Positions 7,805-15,284 of a stretch of 33,723 bases of DNA are shown in pieces (positions within the stretch are counted from its first letter, which is position 1; each line of letters starts with the position of its first letter). The DNA comes from Deltaproteobacteria bacterium (GTDB lineage: Bacteria > Desulfobacterota > Desulfarculia > Adiutricales > JAFDHD01): NCBI GenBank assembly GCA_019308995.1, contig JAFDHD010000023.1, positions 1 to 33,723 of the forward strand, read 5' to 3'. Below the pieces are notes generated by a model that saw only the letters and a list, made by a program, of their open reading frames with translations, did not search any database and was not told the DNA's origin. The position numbers and the translations under genes were made by a program.

Positions 7805-8236
7805 ATGGATGCATTAGGAAAACTATTCGACCGTTCCATTGACTTGATGGGCAAGGCGCTAAACCTGCGGCTCACCAAGCACAGTTACATCGCAAGCAAC
7901 CTGGCAAATATGGACACGCCGGGCTATAAGGTCAAAGATTTGGAATTTCAAAAGGTTTTACTCAAAAGCCTGCCAAAATCAAACAACCGTCTGCCTTTAC
8001 AAAGAACGCATCCCCGTCACATGCCGGTGACAAAAGCCGAAAAAGCATACGCCTTGGCCCAGAAAAACGTGGTCTATGGAGTCTATGGCAAAGATGAGAA
8101 TGGAAACGATGTGCTTGATATTGACCGGGAAATGAGCAAGCTGGTTAAGAACCACCTTATGTATAATATCACGGTTCAAATGCTGGCCAAAAAATTTGGA
8201 GGCCTCAAATACGCCATCACCGAAGGAGGGAGGTAA
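7805..8236 (+). CDS. flgB: Flagellar basal-body rod protein FlgB
   Basis: FlgB is a proximal rod subunit exported by the flagellar type III apparatus. The 143-residue product is of normal family length. The N-terminal helix has YIASNLANMDTPGYK (family 'A-x-N-x-A-N-x-x-T-P-G-Y-K'), and the C-terminal part has VLDIDREMSKLVKNHLMYN, the FlgB-specific form of the rod end. It is the first gene after the sigma-54 promoter at 7748 and leads into flgC with a two-base gap, the standard flgB-flgC-fliE order. Confidence 0.96.
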   Translation: MDALGKLFDRSIDLMGKALNLRLTKHSYIASNLANMDTPGYKVKDLEFQKVLLKSLPKSNNRLPLQRTHPRHMPVTKAEKAYALAQKNVVYGVYGKDENGNDVLDIDREMSKLVKNHLMYNITVQMLAKKFGGLKYAITEGGR

Positions 8237-8238
8237 TC

Positions 8239-8673
8239 ATGGATTTTATCACGGCCATGGATATTAGCGTCTCGGGTCTTACGGCCCAAAGGACCCGTAT
8301 GAATATCGTCTCGATGAACCTTTCCAACATGCACGCCACGCGCACCGTAACAGGAGGGCCTTACCGGCGAAAGATCCCCATATTCACGGCAACACCTCTG
8401 AAAGGACCCTTTGGGCGGCGCCTGAAGGGCAGCCAACGTAAGCTTCAGCAGGTCGAAGTTACGAACATTATTCAAGATCAAAAGGATTTCAAAATCATCT
8501 ACGACCCTTCCCACCCCGATGCGAACCAGTACGGCTACGTTCAGATGCCCAATGTCAACCTGATGGAAGAAATGGTGCACATGCTTACAGCCAAGAGATC
8601 CTATGAGGCCAATATCGTGGCCATTAATGCGGCCAAGAACATGGCTCTTAAGTCTTTGGAAATACTGAAGTAG
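8239..8673 (+). CDS. flgC: Flagellar basal-body rod protein FlgC
   Basis: FlgC is a proximal rod subunit joining FlgB to the distal rod. The 144-residue product begins with DISVSGLTAQRTRMNIVSMN and N-L-S-N-M-x-A-T-R-T, and ends with VNLMEEMVHMLTAKRSYEAN, both FlgC signatures. The middle has the short loop typical of FlgC (HPDANQYGYVQMPNVN). GGGAGG lies six bases before the ATG, and the gene starts two bases after flgB. This is the true FlgC, unlike the shorter relative at 1441. Confidence 0.96.
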   Translation: MDFITAMDISVSGLTAQRTRMNIVSMNLSNMHATRTVTGGPYRRKIPIFTATPLKGPFGRRLKGSQRKLQQVEVTNIIQDQKDFKIIYDPSHPDANQYGYVQMPNVNLMEEMVHMLTAKRSYEANIVAINAAKNMALKSLEILK

Positions 8674-8686
8674 GAAGGTGAATCCG

Positions 8687-8983
8687 ATGAAAATATCCCC
8701 AGTGGACCCGATTCAAATTCCGGGAATCCAGCCTCATGAGGCTAAGCCTGGCCAGCTTCCTGTACCGGGCTTCAAGGAGACCCTCCTGGATTCGATCAAA
8801 AAGGTCAATGAGTTACAGATCAAAGCCCAGCAAGCCATGGAAGACCTAGCCACAGGTCGAAGTCAAAACATACACGAAACCATGATCGCTATTGAACAGG
8901 CTGAAATTGCGTTTAAGCTGGCGGCTCAAGTCCGCAATAAGATCATAGCCGCGTATAGCGAGATCATGAGGATGGCAGTCTGA
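8687..8983 (+). CDS. fliE: Flagellar hook-basal body complex protein FliE
   Basis: FliE is the small subunit linking the MS ring and export gate to the rod. The 98-residue product has the FliE pattern FKETLLDSIKKVNELQIKAQ and then IHETMIAIEQAEIAFKLAAQ, with a basic C-terminal helix (VRNKIIAAYSEIMRM). A GTG at 8678 is in frame, but it sits inside the ribosome site; AGGAAGG at 8672-8678 is correctly spaced for the ATG at 8687, which is chosen as start. It follows flgC within a few bases. Confidence 0.94.
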   Translation: MKISPVDPIQIPGIQPHEAKPGQLPVPGFKETLLDSIKKVNELQIKAQQAMEDLATGRSQNIHETMIAIEQAEIAFKLAAQVRNKIIAAYSEIMRMAV

Positions 8984-9036
8984 CGCCTTCTTTCTTGATT
9001 AACAATGATAGTATATAATTAGGGTGCAGAGGGAAA

Positions 9037-10626
9037 ATGTTTGAGTATCTTAGCCGACTTATTGGCCAACTGCAAGAAGTCTTCATAGCCCTGCCCGCCA
9101 ATCGGAAAATTCTCCTTATAGGCGTTGTGGGCGCTACTGTGGCCGGTTTCATCGTCTTGTTCACATGGGCGAACAGGCCCAGTTTTGAAATCCTGTACTC
9201 TGGATTGAGCCAGGATGAAGCCGGTGAAATCGTGACCAAGCTAAAAGAGAAAAAGATTCCCTACCGCCTTGAATCCGGGGGAACCACCATTCTGGCCAGG
9301 GATGAAGACATCCAGGACACACGCCTTACCTTGGCCACTGAAGGACTTCCCCGCGGCGGGGGCGTGGGCATGGAACTCTTCAATAAAACCAGCCTGAGCA
9401 CATCCGCTTTCGTGCAGCGCCTTAACTACCAGCGGGCCATCCAGGGCGAACTGGAGCGAACCATCATGAAATTTCCAGAGGTCGCCCAGGCGCGAATCCA
9501 CCTGAGCATACCCAAGGAATCGCTCTTCCTCGAAGAGGCTCGGGAACCGTCAGCCTCAGTGGTGCTCGGGCTTCGCCCCAATAGAACTCTGAGCCAGGCC
9601 CAGGTCCTGGGTATAGTGCACCTGGTGGCCAGCTCGGTTGAAGGGCTCAAACCCGAAAACGTTTCCGTGGTAGACACCTCTGGAGGATTGATTTATAAGA
9701 AAGATGAGGAGGCTGAAACCCCGATGCTGACCGCCTCCCAGATTCAGCAGCGACGGATGCTCGAAAAAACCCTGGCCGACCGGGTGACCACCATGTTAGA
9801 ACGAGTTGTCGGGCCTGGCAAAGCTGTGGCGCGAGTCACGGCTGAACTGGACTACAATCGCACCAGCACCACCGAGGAGACGTTTGACCCTGAACTGGCC
9901 GTGATCCGCAGTGAAGAGCGGGTGAAAGAAAAAAGCACCGGGCCGGGCCGGATAACCGCCGGAGCGCCGTCGGCCCGATACAGCCTGGAAACCGGGGAAG
10001 GCGCCGCCGCCGATCAGGGTCAACCTCTGGAAACTTATGAGAAAACCGAAGAAACCATTAATTACGATATCACCCGCGTCAACAAGCAAACCGTAATTCC
10101 AGGCGGTAAAATAAAACGCCTGTCCGTGGCGGTGATGGTTGATGGAAAAGAAGTGGAAAAAACAGAAGGCGGCGAGACGGTCAAGACGGTGGTGCCTCGA
10201 ACCGAGGAGGAACTGGCTCGTTTGCAAGAAGTGGTTCGTTACGCCGTAGGCTATGACGAGGAGCGGGGTGATACGGTCATTGTAACCAGCTTTCCCTTTT
10301 TTATCCCTGAAGAAATAAAAGTGCCTGTCCTGGCAAAATGGTGGACCACCTACCTCCGCCAGGCCGTCCGACCGGCAATCAATATTATATTGATCGTGCT
10401 GTTCTTCCTGTTTATAGTCCGGCCGCTGATAGCCTGGATCAGAAGGGAAGCAAGGGTTGTTGTCCGGGAAGAAGAGAGGGTTGCCTTACCGCCCGGAGTG
10501 GAGGCGCCGGCCTTGCCGGGTGAGGTGCCTAAAATTGAGGCGGCTCTGCCCGACCAGATGCGGGAAACGGCTCTTCAGCACCCAGACCGGACACTGGATG
10601 TAATCCGGACCTGGATTAGTGAGTGA
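9037..10626 (+). CDS. fliF: Flagellar MS-ring protein FliF
   Basis: FliF forms the MS ring in the inner membrane, the base on which switch and rod assemble. The 529-residue product has an N-terminal membrane helix (about 24-46), a periplasmic ring-building domain beginning EILYSGLSQDEAGEIVTKLK and carrying QRLNYQRAIQGELERTI, a second membrane helix (about 445-466), and a C-terminal tail ending PDRTLDVIRTWISE, which matches the FliG-binding end of the family. Periplasmic residues about 280-345 are low-complexity and variable, as is usual. GAGGG precedes the ATG. fliG follows after 27 bases. Confidence 0.96.
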   Translation: MFEYLSRLIGQLQEVFIALPANRKILLIGVVGATVAGFIVLFTWANRPSFEILYSGLSQDEAGEIVTKLKEKKIPYRLESGGTTILARDEDIQDTRLTLATEGLPRGGGVGMELFNKTSLSTSAFVQRLNYQRAIQGELERTIMKFPEVAQARIHLSIPKESLFLEEAREPSASVVLGLRPNRTLSQAQVLGIVHLVASSVEGLKPENVSVVDTSGGLIYKKDEEAETPMLTASQIQQRRMLEKTLADRVTTMLERVVGPGKAVARVTAELDYNRTSTTEETFDPELAVIRSEERVKEKSTGPGRITAGAPSARYSLETGEGAAADQGQPLETYEKTEETINYDITRVNKQTVIPGGKIKRLSVAVMVDGKEVEKTEGGETVKTVVPRTEEELARLQEVVRYAVGYDEERGDTVIVTSFPFFIPEEIKVPVLAKWWTTYLRQAVRPAINIILIVLFFLFIVRPLIAWIRREARVVVREEERVALPPGVEAPALPGEVPKIEAALPDQMRETALQHPDRTLDVIRTWISE

Positions 10627-10653
10627 TAAAGTTAATCAACAGGGGGGGCAATC

Positions 10654-11661
10654 ATGGCTAATGCCCAGAAGTTGACCGGCCCGCAAAAAGCGGCCGTCTT
10701 CCTTCTGACCATGGGTGAAGACTTCACTTCCCAGATCTTCAGCAAACTGGAAGATGATGAGATAAAAAAACTCAGCCGGGCTATGTCGCGAGTCCAGGAG
10801 CTCTCTTCTGATACGGTCACAGAAGTATTAGATGAGTTCAATAAATCGTTAGTTTCGCCGATGGGCCTGAAGATCAAGGGGGATTCTTTTGTCAAAAAAA
10901 TCATCTCCCGGTCCGTGCCCAGGGATCGGGCCGAGAACATCCTGGAAGATATCAGCGCCGACATCGGGCCAACGCCCTTTGAAAACTTAAAAGATATAGA
11001 CTCAAAAACTTTGGCCAACTTTATCCAGAACGAGCACCCCCAGACCATAGCTTTGATCCTGGCCTATACAGAACCCGGTAAGGCCGCGGAAGTTATCAGC
11101 AACTTTCCAGAAAATCTTCAAACTGACGTCGTCCTGCGCATTGCCAATCTTGAAAATGTCCCTCAAAATATCGTGACTGAGGTTGAAGATGTCCTGCAAA
11201 AAGAAATCCACACCCTGGGGACCACTGACGCCCGGAAGGTAGGGGGAGCTGAGGCTGTGGCTGAGATTCTCAACCAGGTGGATCAGTCTACAGAGAACAC
11301 CATCCTCTCCCGAATTGAGGAAGACCACACCGATCTGGCCAATGACATACGCAAGCTGATGTTCGTCTTCGAAGATCTGGTTACTGTTGACGACCGCGGT
11401 ATCCGCGGCATACTCAGGGAGGTCAACAACGAAGAGCTTACCCTGGCCCTAAAAACCGCTTCAGATACCTTGAAGGAAAAAATCTATGGCAACCTATCAG
11501 AAAGAGCCGCAGCCATCATTAAGGAAGACCTTGAAATCATGGGGCCGGTCAAGCTGGTGGATGTGGAAAAGGCGCAGCAAAGCGTCGTGCGAGTCGCCAA
11601 GAAACTCGAAGACGAGGGGAAGATAATGCTTGGCAAGGGCGGTGAGGAAACTTTTGTCTGA
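10654..11661 (+). CDS. fliG: Flagellar motor switch protein FliG
   Basis: FliG is the rotor protein that receives torque from the stator and contacts FliF and FliM. The 335-residue product has the N-terminal FliF-binding domain (LTGPQKAAVFLLTMGEDFTS), a middle domain with EHPQTIALILAY (the family E-H-P-Q-T motif), and a C-terminal torque domain with FEDLVTVDDRGIRGILREV that carries the charged residues facing MotA. AGGGGGGG lies upstream of the ATG. The 3' end overlaps the probable fliH start by eight bases, suggesting translational coupling. Confidence 0.97.
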   Translation: MANAQKLTGPQKAAVFLLTMGEDFTSQIFSKLEDDEIKKLSRAMSRVQELSSDTVTEVLDEFNKSLVSPMGLKIKGDSFVKKIISRSVPRDRAENILEDISADIGPTPFENLKDIDSKTLANFIQNEHPQTIALILAYTEPGKAAEVISNFPENLQTDVVLRIANLENVPQNIVTEVEDVLQKEIHTLGTTDARKVGGAEAVAEILNQVDQSTENTILSRIEEDHTDLANDIRKLMFVFEDLVTVDDRGIRGILREVNNEELTLALKTASDTLKEKIYGNLSERAAAIIKEDLEIMGPVKLVDVEKAQQSVVRVAKKLEDEGKIMLGKGGEETFV

Positions 11662-12460
11662 GTCAATCATTATTAGATCCGCAGATTCCGCTCACTCCAG
11701 CCCCGGGGGCTCCAGCCTGAAAAATACCGGCGAGGCGAAAACGGATACGGATATCAAACCAGAAACCCTTGTGGAATATACCTTTACCCCATTGACAGAC
11801 GCAGGCGGCACCCCGGCCATGACCTTTGCCAAGGCCCAGAAAACCATGGAGCAGGCGAAAGAAACACTCGCTCAGGCGCAGAAAGAGGCCGAAGCAATAA
11901 AGGCCCTGGCTAGAAAAGAAGGGGAAGAAATAAAAGAGAAGGCGCGAGCCGAAGGTTTTGAAAAGGGGCGCGAACAGGGAATCAATGAAGGCATGGTCCA
12001 AGGCCAGGAGAACTTCAAGGCCAAGCTGATTGAAACCTGGAACGTCCTGGACGCCATTGGCAACCTTTACCAGGACCTCAAAAAAGCCAATGAAGTGGTG
12101 CTGGTCAAACTGGCGCTGACCGTGGCCGAGAGAGTGCTCTTGCATGAGGTCAGCACCTCCCCAGAGGTAGTCGCAGCAGCCTTTAAGGCTGCCCTGGCTA
12201 AGCTGGACAAGATGCACGAAGTAACCCTGAGAGCCCACCCTGATGACCTGGCGCGCCTGGAGGCTGCCAAGGCTGAACTGAAAGACCAGCCGGACGGACT
12301 GATCAAAATAACCATTCAGCCCGACCCGGCCCTGAACAGAGGCGATCTGGTGGCGGAGACAGAGGCCGGCCGGATTGACGCCACACTCAGAAGACGCCTG
12401 CAGGCCGTGATTGAAGCGGTGGATGAGGAACTTAAAAAAAACCTGAACCTGGACTGGTAG
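11654..12460 (+). CDS. fliH: Flagellar export ATPase regulator FliH
   Basis: FliH is the peripheral stalk and negative regulator of the FliI ATPase. The product has a variable N-terminus, a long charged coiled coil (about residues 55-125, rich in A-K-E) with a short glycine-containing stretch (EGFEKGREQGINEGMVQGQE, the family G-x-x-x-G repeats), and a C-terminal V-ATPase-E-like domain ending near VDEELKKNL. The frame is open from 11630, but I choose TTG at 11654 because GAGG at 11643-11646 is well placed. GTG 11642 is the main alternative. It overlaps fliG by eight bases and precedes fliI by 30. Confidence 0.9.
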   Translation: MSESIIIRSADSAHSSPGGSSLKNTGEAKTDTDIKPETLVEYTFTPLTDAGGTPAMTFAKAQKTMEQAKETLAQAQKEAEAIKALARKEGEEIKEKARAEGFEKGREQGINEGMVQGQENFKAKLIETWNVLDAIGNLYQDLKKANEVVLVKLALTVAERVLLHEVSTSPEVVAAAFKAALAKLDKMHEVTLRAHPDDLARLEAAKAELKDQPDGLIKITIQPDPALNRGDLVAETEAGRIDATLRRRLQAVIEAVDEELKKNLNLDW

Positions 12461-12490
12461 AAACCCATCTATATGAGAAGCGGCTGATTC

Positions 12491-13810
12491 ATGGATATAG
12501 CCTATAATTTAGATCGGTATATCACTACTGCGGCCCAGGCTGAACCCTTGATCCTCGAAGGCCGTGTCGTCAAGGTCGCTGGCCTGGTGATCGAAAGCGA
12601 GGGTCCAGCCGCCTCAGTGGGTGATCTCTGCCATATTTTCTCCAGGGATGCGGAAAAGCCCATCGAGGCCGAAGTGGTCGGGTTCCTTCAGGGTCATATT
12701 CAGCTTATGCCTCTCGGACCGGTTCAAGGTCTTACTCCCGGCTGCCGGGTGGTGCCGCAAAATGCGACCGCCTCGGTCCAGGTCGGCCCGGAGATACTGG
12801 GACGGGTCCTTGACGGCCTGGGGTACCCCATTGATGACCTTGGCCCCATTGCGACCGGCGCCTCCTACCCGCTCTATGGCCGGCCAAGCAACCCTCTGGC
12901 CAGGGCCGATATAACCGAGCCGGTGGATGTGGGAATCCGGGCCGTCAACGCCTTGCTTACTATTGCCAAGGGGCAGCGGGTCGGGATATTTTCCGGGGCA
13001 GGCGTGGGGAAAAGCACGCTTCTGAGTATGATTGCCCGCCATACCCGGGCCGACGTCAACGTCATCGCCCTCATTGGGGAGCGAGGCCGGGAAGTCAAGG
13101 AATTCATTAATAAAGGACTGGGCCCAGAAGGCATGAAACGCTCCGTGGTAGTGGCCGCCACGTCTGATCAGCCGGCTCTGGTTCGAATAAGAGGCGCTTT
13201 TGTAGCCACGGCTGTGGCCGAATATTTCTGTGACCAGGGAGCCGACGTCATCTTGATGATGGATTCAGCCACCCGATTTGCCCATGCCTCCCGGGAGGTG
13301 GGCCTGTCCATCGGCGAACCACCCACCACCAGAGGCTACACCCCGTCAGTTTTTGCTCAACTGCCATTACTTCTGGAAAGGGCCGGCATCTGGCGCGAAA
13401 AAGGAAGCATCACCGGGTTATATACAGTCCTGGTGGAAGGCGATGATATCAACGAACCACTGGCCGATGCCTTGATGTCTATTCTGGACGGCCACATCAT
13501 CCTGAAAAGAGAGTATGCCGCCCGCAACCGCTACCCGGCTATTGATCCACTGGTCAGCATCAGCCGGCTCATGATTGACGTGGTGGGCCAGGATCACCTG
13601 AACCTGGCCCGGCGTTTTACAGATGTGCTGTCCACCTACGTGCGGTCTGAAGACATGATCAATATCGGGGCTTATATCCAGGGTTCCAATCCTGAAATTG
13701 ATTACGCCATCAAAACAATGCCTCGCTTCGAGGCTTTCCTTAAACAGACGCCCGAGGAAGGCGTTAACTTTTCCCAGTCCCAGGATGAACTCAAAAAGGT
13801 CTTTAGCTAA
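12491..13810 (+). CDS. fliI: Flagellum-specific export ATPase FliI
   Basis: FliI hydrolyses ATP to unload chaperones and feed substrates to the export gate. The 439-residue product is of normal length and is related to F1-beta. Walker A is GAGVGKST (169-176), preceded by GIFS. The catalytic region has IALIGERGREVKEF. Walker B is VILMMDS (D258), followed by TRFAHASREVGLSIGEPPTT, diagnostic of FliI/type III ATPases. The C-terminal helical domain includes EDMINIGAYIQGSNPEIDYA. The ribosome site is weak. fliJ starts two bases after its stop. Confidence 0.97.
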   Translation: MDIAYNLDRYITTAAQAEPLILEGRVVKVAGLVIESEGPAASVGDLCHIFSRDAEKPIEAEVVGFLQGHIQLMPLGPVQGLTPGCRVVPQNATASVQVGPEILGRVLDGLGYPIDDLGPIATGASYPLYGRPSNPLARADITEPVDVGIRAVNALLTIAKGQRVGIFSGAGVGKSTLLSMIARHTRADVNVIALIGERGREVKEFINKGLGPEGMKRSVVVAATSDQPALVRIRGAFVATAVAEYFCDQGADVILMMDSATRFAHASREVGLSIGEPPTTRGYTPSVFAQLPLLLERAGIWREKGSITGLYTVLVEGDDINEPLADALMSILDGHIILKREYAARNRYPAIDPLVSISRLMIDVVGQDHLNLARRFTDVLSTYVRSEDMINIGAYIQGSNPEIDYAIKTMPRFEAFLKQTPEEGVNFSQSQDELKKVFS

Positions 13811-13812
13811 CT

Positions 13813-14247
13813 ATGTTTCAATTTCCCCTGGAAGCTTTTCTTAAATACCGCCGCCAGCAAGAAGAAACAGAGATGTATGAATTATCCAACCGAATCAGGG
13901 AAATGCGCCAAATCCAGGACGATCTTAAAACCATAAAGGCCAGAGCCGCGAATCTGACCCTGGCGCTGCAGGAACGGACAACCGCAACGGTCACCGCGCC
14001 CGTCATCGCCCTCTACTCGAATTATCTTCATAATCTCCGCAAGTTAGGTTTGGCAACCGCGGATGAGATCAACCGCGCCCAGACCAAAGTCAAAAGACAG
14101 CGTGAAAAACTGATAAAAGCCTCGGTCGGCCGCAAGATCATAGAACGCCTCAAGGAAGGACAGCTTCAGGCCTATATTGATGAGGAGGCCCGCAAGGAAC
14201 ACAAGATCTTCGATGAAATAACCACCCTGAAGGCCGGAAGGAAATGA
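13813..14247 (+). CDS. fliJ: Flagellar export protein FliJ
   Basis: FliJ is the central stalk of the export ATPase ring, like F1-gamma. The 144-residue product is almost wholly alpha-helical coiled coil, starting FQFPLEAFLKYRRQQEETEM (the FliJ 'F-x-L-x-x-V-L-x-x-R' start) and ending with a basic, glutamate-rich helix. Sequence conservation in FliJ is low, so the call rests on length, coiled coil, the N-terminal motif and its position directly after fliI. The end overlaps the next ATG (ATGA). Confidence 0.93.
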   Translation: MFQFPLEAFLKYRRQQEETEMYELSNRIREMRQIQDDLKTIKARAANLTLALQERTTATVTAPVIALYSNYLHNLRKLGLATADEINRAQTKVKRQREKLIKASVGRKIIERLKEGQLQAYIDEEARKEHKIFDEITTLKAGRK

Positions 14248-14930
14248 TGACGACAAGTATGCACAGAACACGGCGCCATCCCGCCTGGCTGACCCTGGAA
14301 TTCATCATTATTATATGCCTGGCCCTAAAAATGGTCCTCGCCGGGGGATATTTCCTCTCACTCACCAAAGGGGCGCCGGTAATCAAAACCTCAATGGCCA
14401 TCGCCGCCGATCCAACTCAGGCCGAAACACAAGGCTCACCTCCTGCACTCCTGTCGCCTCCAAAGGACCTCTCTCTGGTCGAACAGTACAAGGCCATGCT
14501 CCTGGTTCTGAAAAGCAGAGAAAAGACGATTAAAGAAAAAGAACAGCGCCTCAAGGAAAAAGAGGAAGCCTTGAAAGCCCTGCAAAAAGAAACCGAGAAA
14601 AGATCCTCGGAACTGACGGCGCGCCTGAATAAACTTATCAGGCAGAAAGAGGAACTGACCCTTAAACTGGAAAAACTCATTTCAGAACAGAAAATACTTG
14701 AAGACGCCAAAATTACGCATCTCGTCAAAGCCTACAGCGCCATGCGGCCGGAAAACGCCGCCACGCTAGTCAATAGCCTTGACGATGACGTGGCGGTACG
14801 CATCCTGGCTTCCATGACCGGCCGATCTGCAGGTAAAATCCTGGCCTTTGTCGAACCAGTCAAGGCCGCAAGGCTAACAAAGCATCTGGCCGATCATAGA
14901 GTAAGTGGAGTCAAGCCGGAGAAGCAGTAA
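14244..14930 (+). CDS. MotE-like protein (membrane helix, coiled coil, MgtE N-domain fold)
   Basis: The 228-residue product has one membrane helix (about 17-40), a proline-rich linker, a long charged coiled coil (about 75-150), and a C-terminal helical segment reading YSAMRPENAATLVNSLDDDV ... ILASMTGRSAGKILAFVEP. That segment resembles the intracellular N domain of MgtE, as in MotE/YlxF-type proteins placed after fliJ. In Sinorhizobium MotE chaperones the periplasmic stator protein MotC; equivalence here is not shown. The body would be extracytoplasmic. The ATG overlaps the fliJ stop. It is the last gene before a hairpin and the fliK promoter. Confidence 0.8.
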   Translation: MMTTSMHRTRRHPAWLTLEFIIIICLALKMVLAGGYFLSLTKGAPVIKTSMAIAADPTQAETQGSPPALLSPPKDLSLVEQYKAMLLVLKSREKTIKEKEQRLKEKEEALKALQKETEKRSSELTARLNKLIRQKEELTLKLEKLISEQKILEDAKITHLVKAYSAMRPENAATLVNSLDDDVAVRILASMTGRSAGKILAFVEPVKAARLTKHLADHRVSGVKPEKQ

Positions 14931-15139
14931 AAAAAACTGTGCCTTATCAAAGGTGAATAGCGCTGACACCGCGCCTTTAAAAAACCCATTGCGCCAAACA
15001 AAACGCCAGGTCTTTCAAAAGGATCGCTACTTGCCTGTTTTTTCCTCTTATTTTTAAATATATTTAAAAACAATTTAAATTCTTTAGAAAAATATGGAAA
15101 GAAGTTCTATTTTACTGGAGTAAAATTCGGTAAAATCTG

Positions 15140-15180
15140 CCTCTCAGGGTCATTTCTTGAGAGGGCCCTTTATTGTCTTT
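15140..15180 (+). terminator. Possible terminator of the flgB-motE operon
   Basis: Seven-base stem CCTCTCA/TGAGAGG (15140-15146 and 15158-15164) with an 11-base loop, followed by GCCC and a T-rich tail (TTTATTGTCTTTTC). The loop is large and the T run is broken, so strength is uncertain. The location, after the operon and before the next promoter, supports the role. Confidence 0.4.
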
Positions 15181-15227
15181 TCTTTATAACTAGCTTACAT
15201 TACTAATAAATTGTCCTTGGTTTATTG

Positions 15228-15242
15228 TGGCACGTCTATTGC
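15228..15242 (+). promoter_or_regulatory. Sigma-54 promoter of the fliK-flgD-flgE operon
   Basis: TGGCACGTCTATTGC is a perfect -24/-12 element with GG-N10-GC. The expected start is near 15254, about 30 bases before the chosen fliK start. It overlaps an in-frame TTG and lies just before an in-frame ATG at 15249, which rules those out as main starts. Confidence 0.9.
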
Positions 15243-15284
15243 CTCCTCATGAGGCAGCACCACAAACTAACCAGGAGAAAGGCC

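Larger units (their letters stand above)
14931..15284. other. Intergenic region between the basal-body and hook operons
   Basis: There is no convincing gene in these 354 bases. The stretch holds a perfect 20-base AT palindrome (15051-15070, TTTTTAAATATATTTAAAAA), a direct repeat of TAAAAT (15121 and 15131), a hairpin with a T-rich tail (15140-15180), an AACTAGCT octamer also found upstream of the 3571 promoter (15188-15195), and the sigma-54 promoter of fliK (15228-15242). The AT-rich part could favour bending between an upstream activator and sigma-54 polymerase; that is inference. Confidence 0.6.

Noticed and set aside
14931-15224. Search for a c-di-GMP riboswitch in the gap before fliK
   Set aside because: No GEMM-like conserved core was seen; the stretch is AT-rich with simple palindromes.
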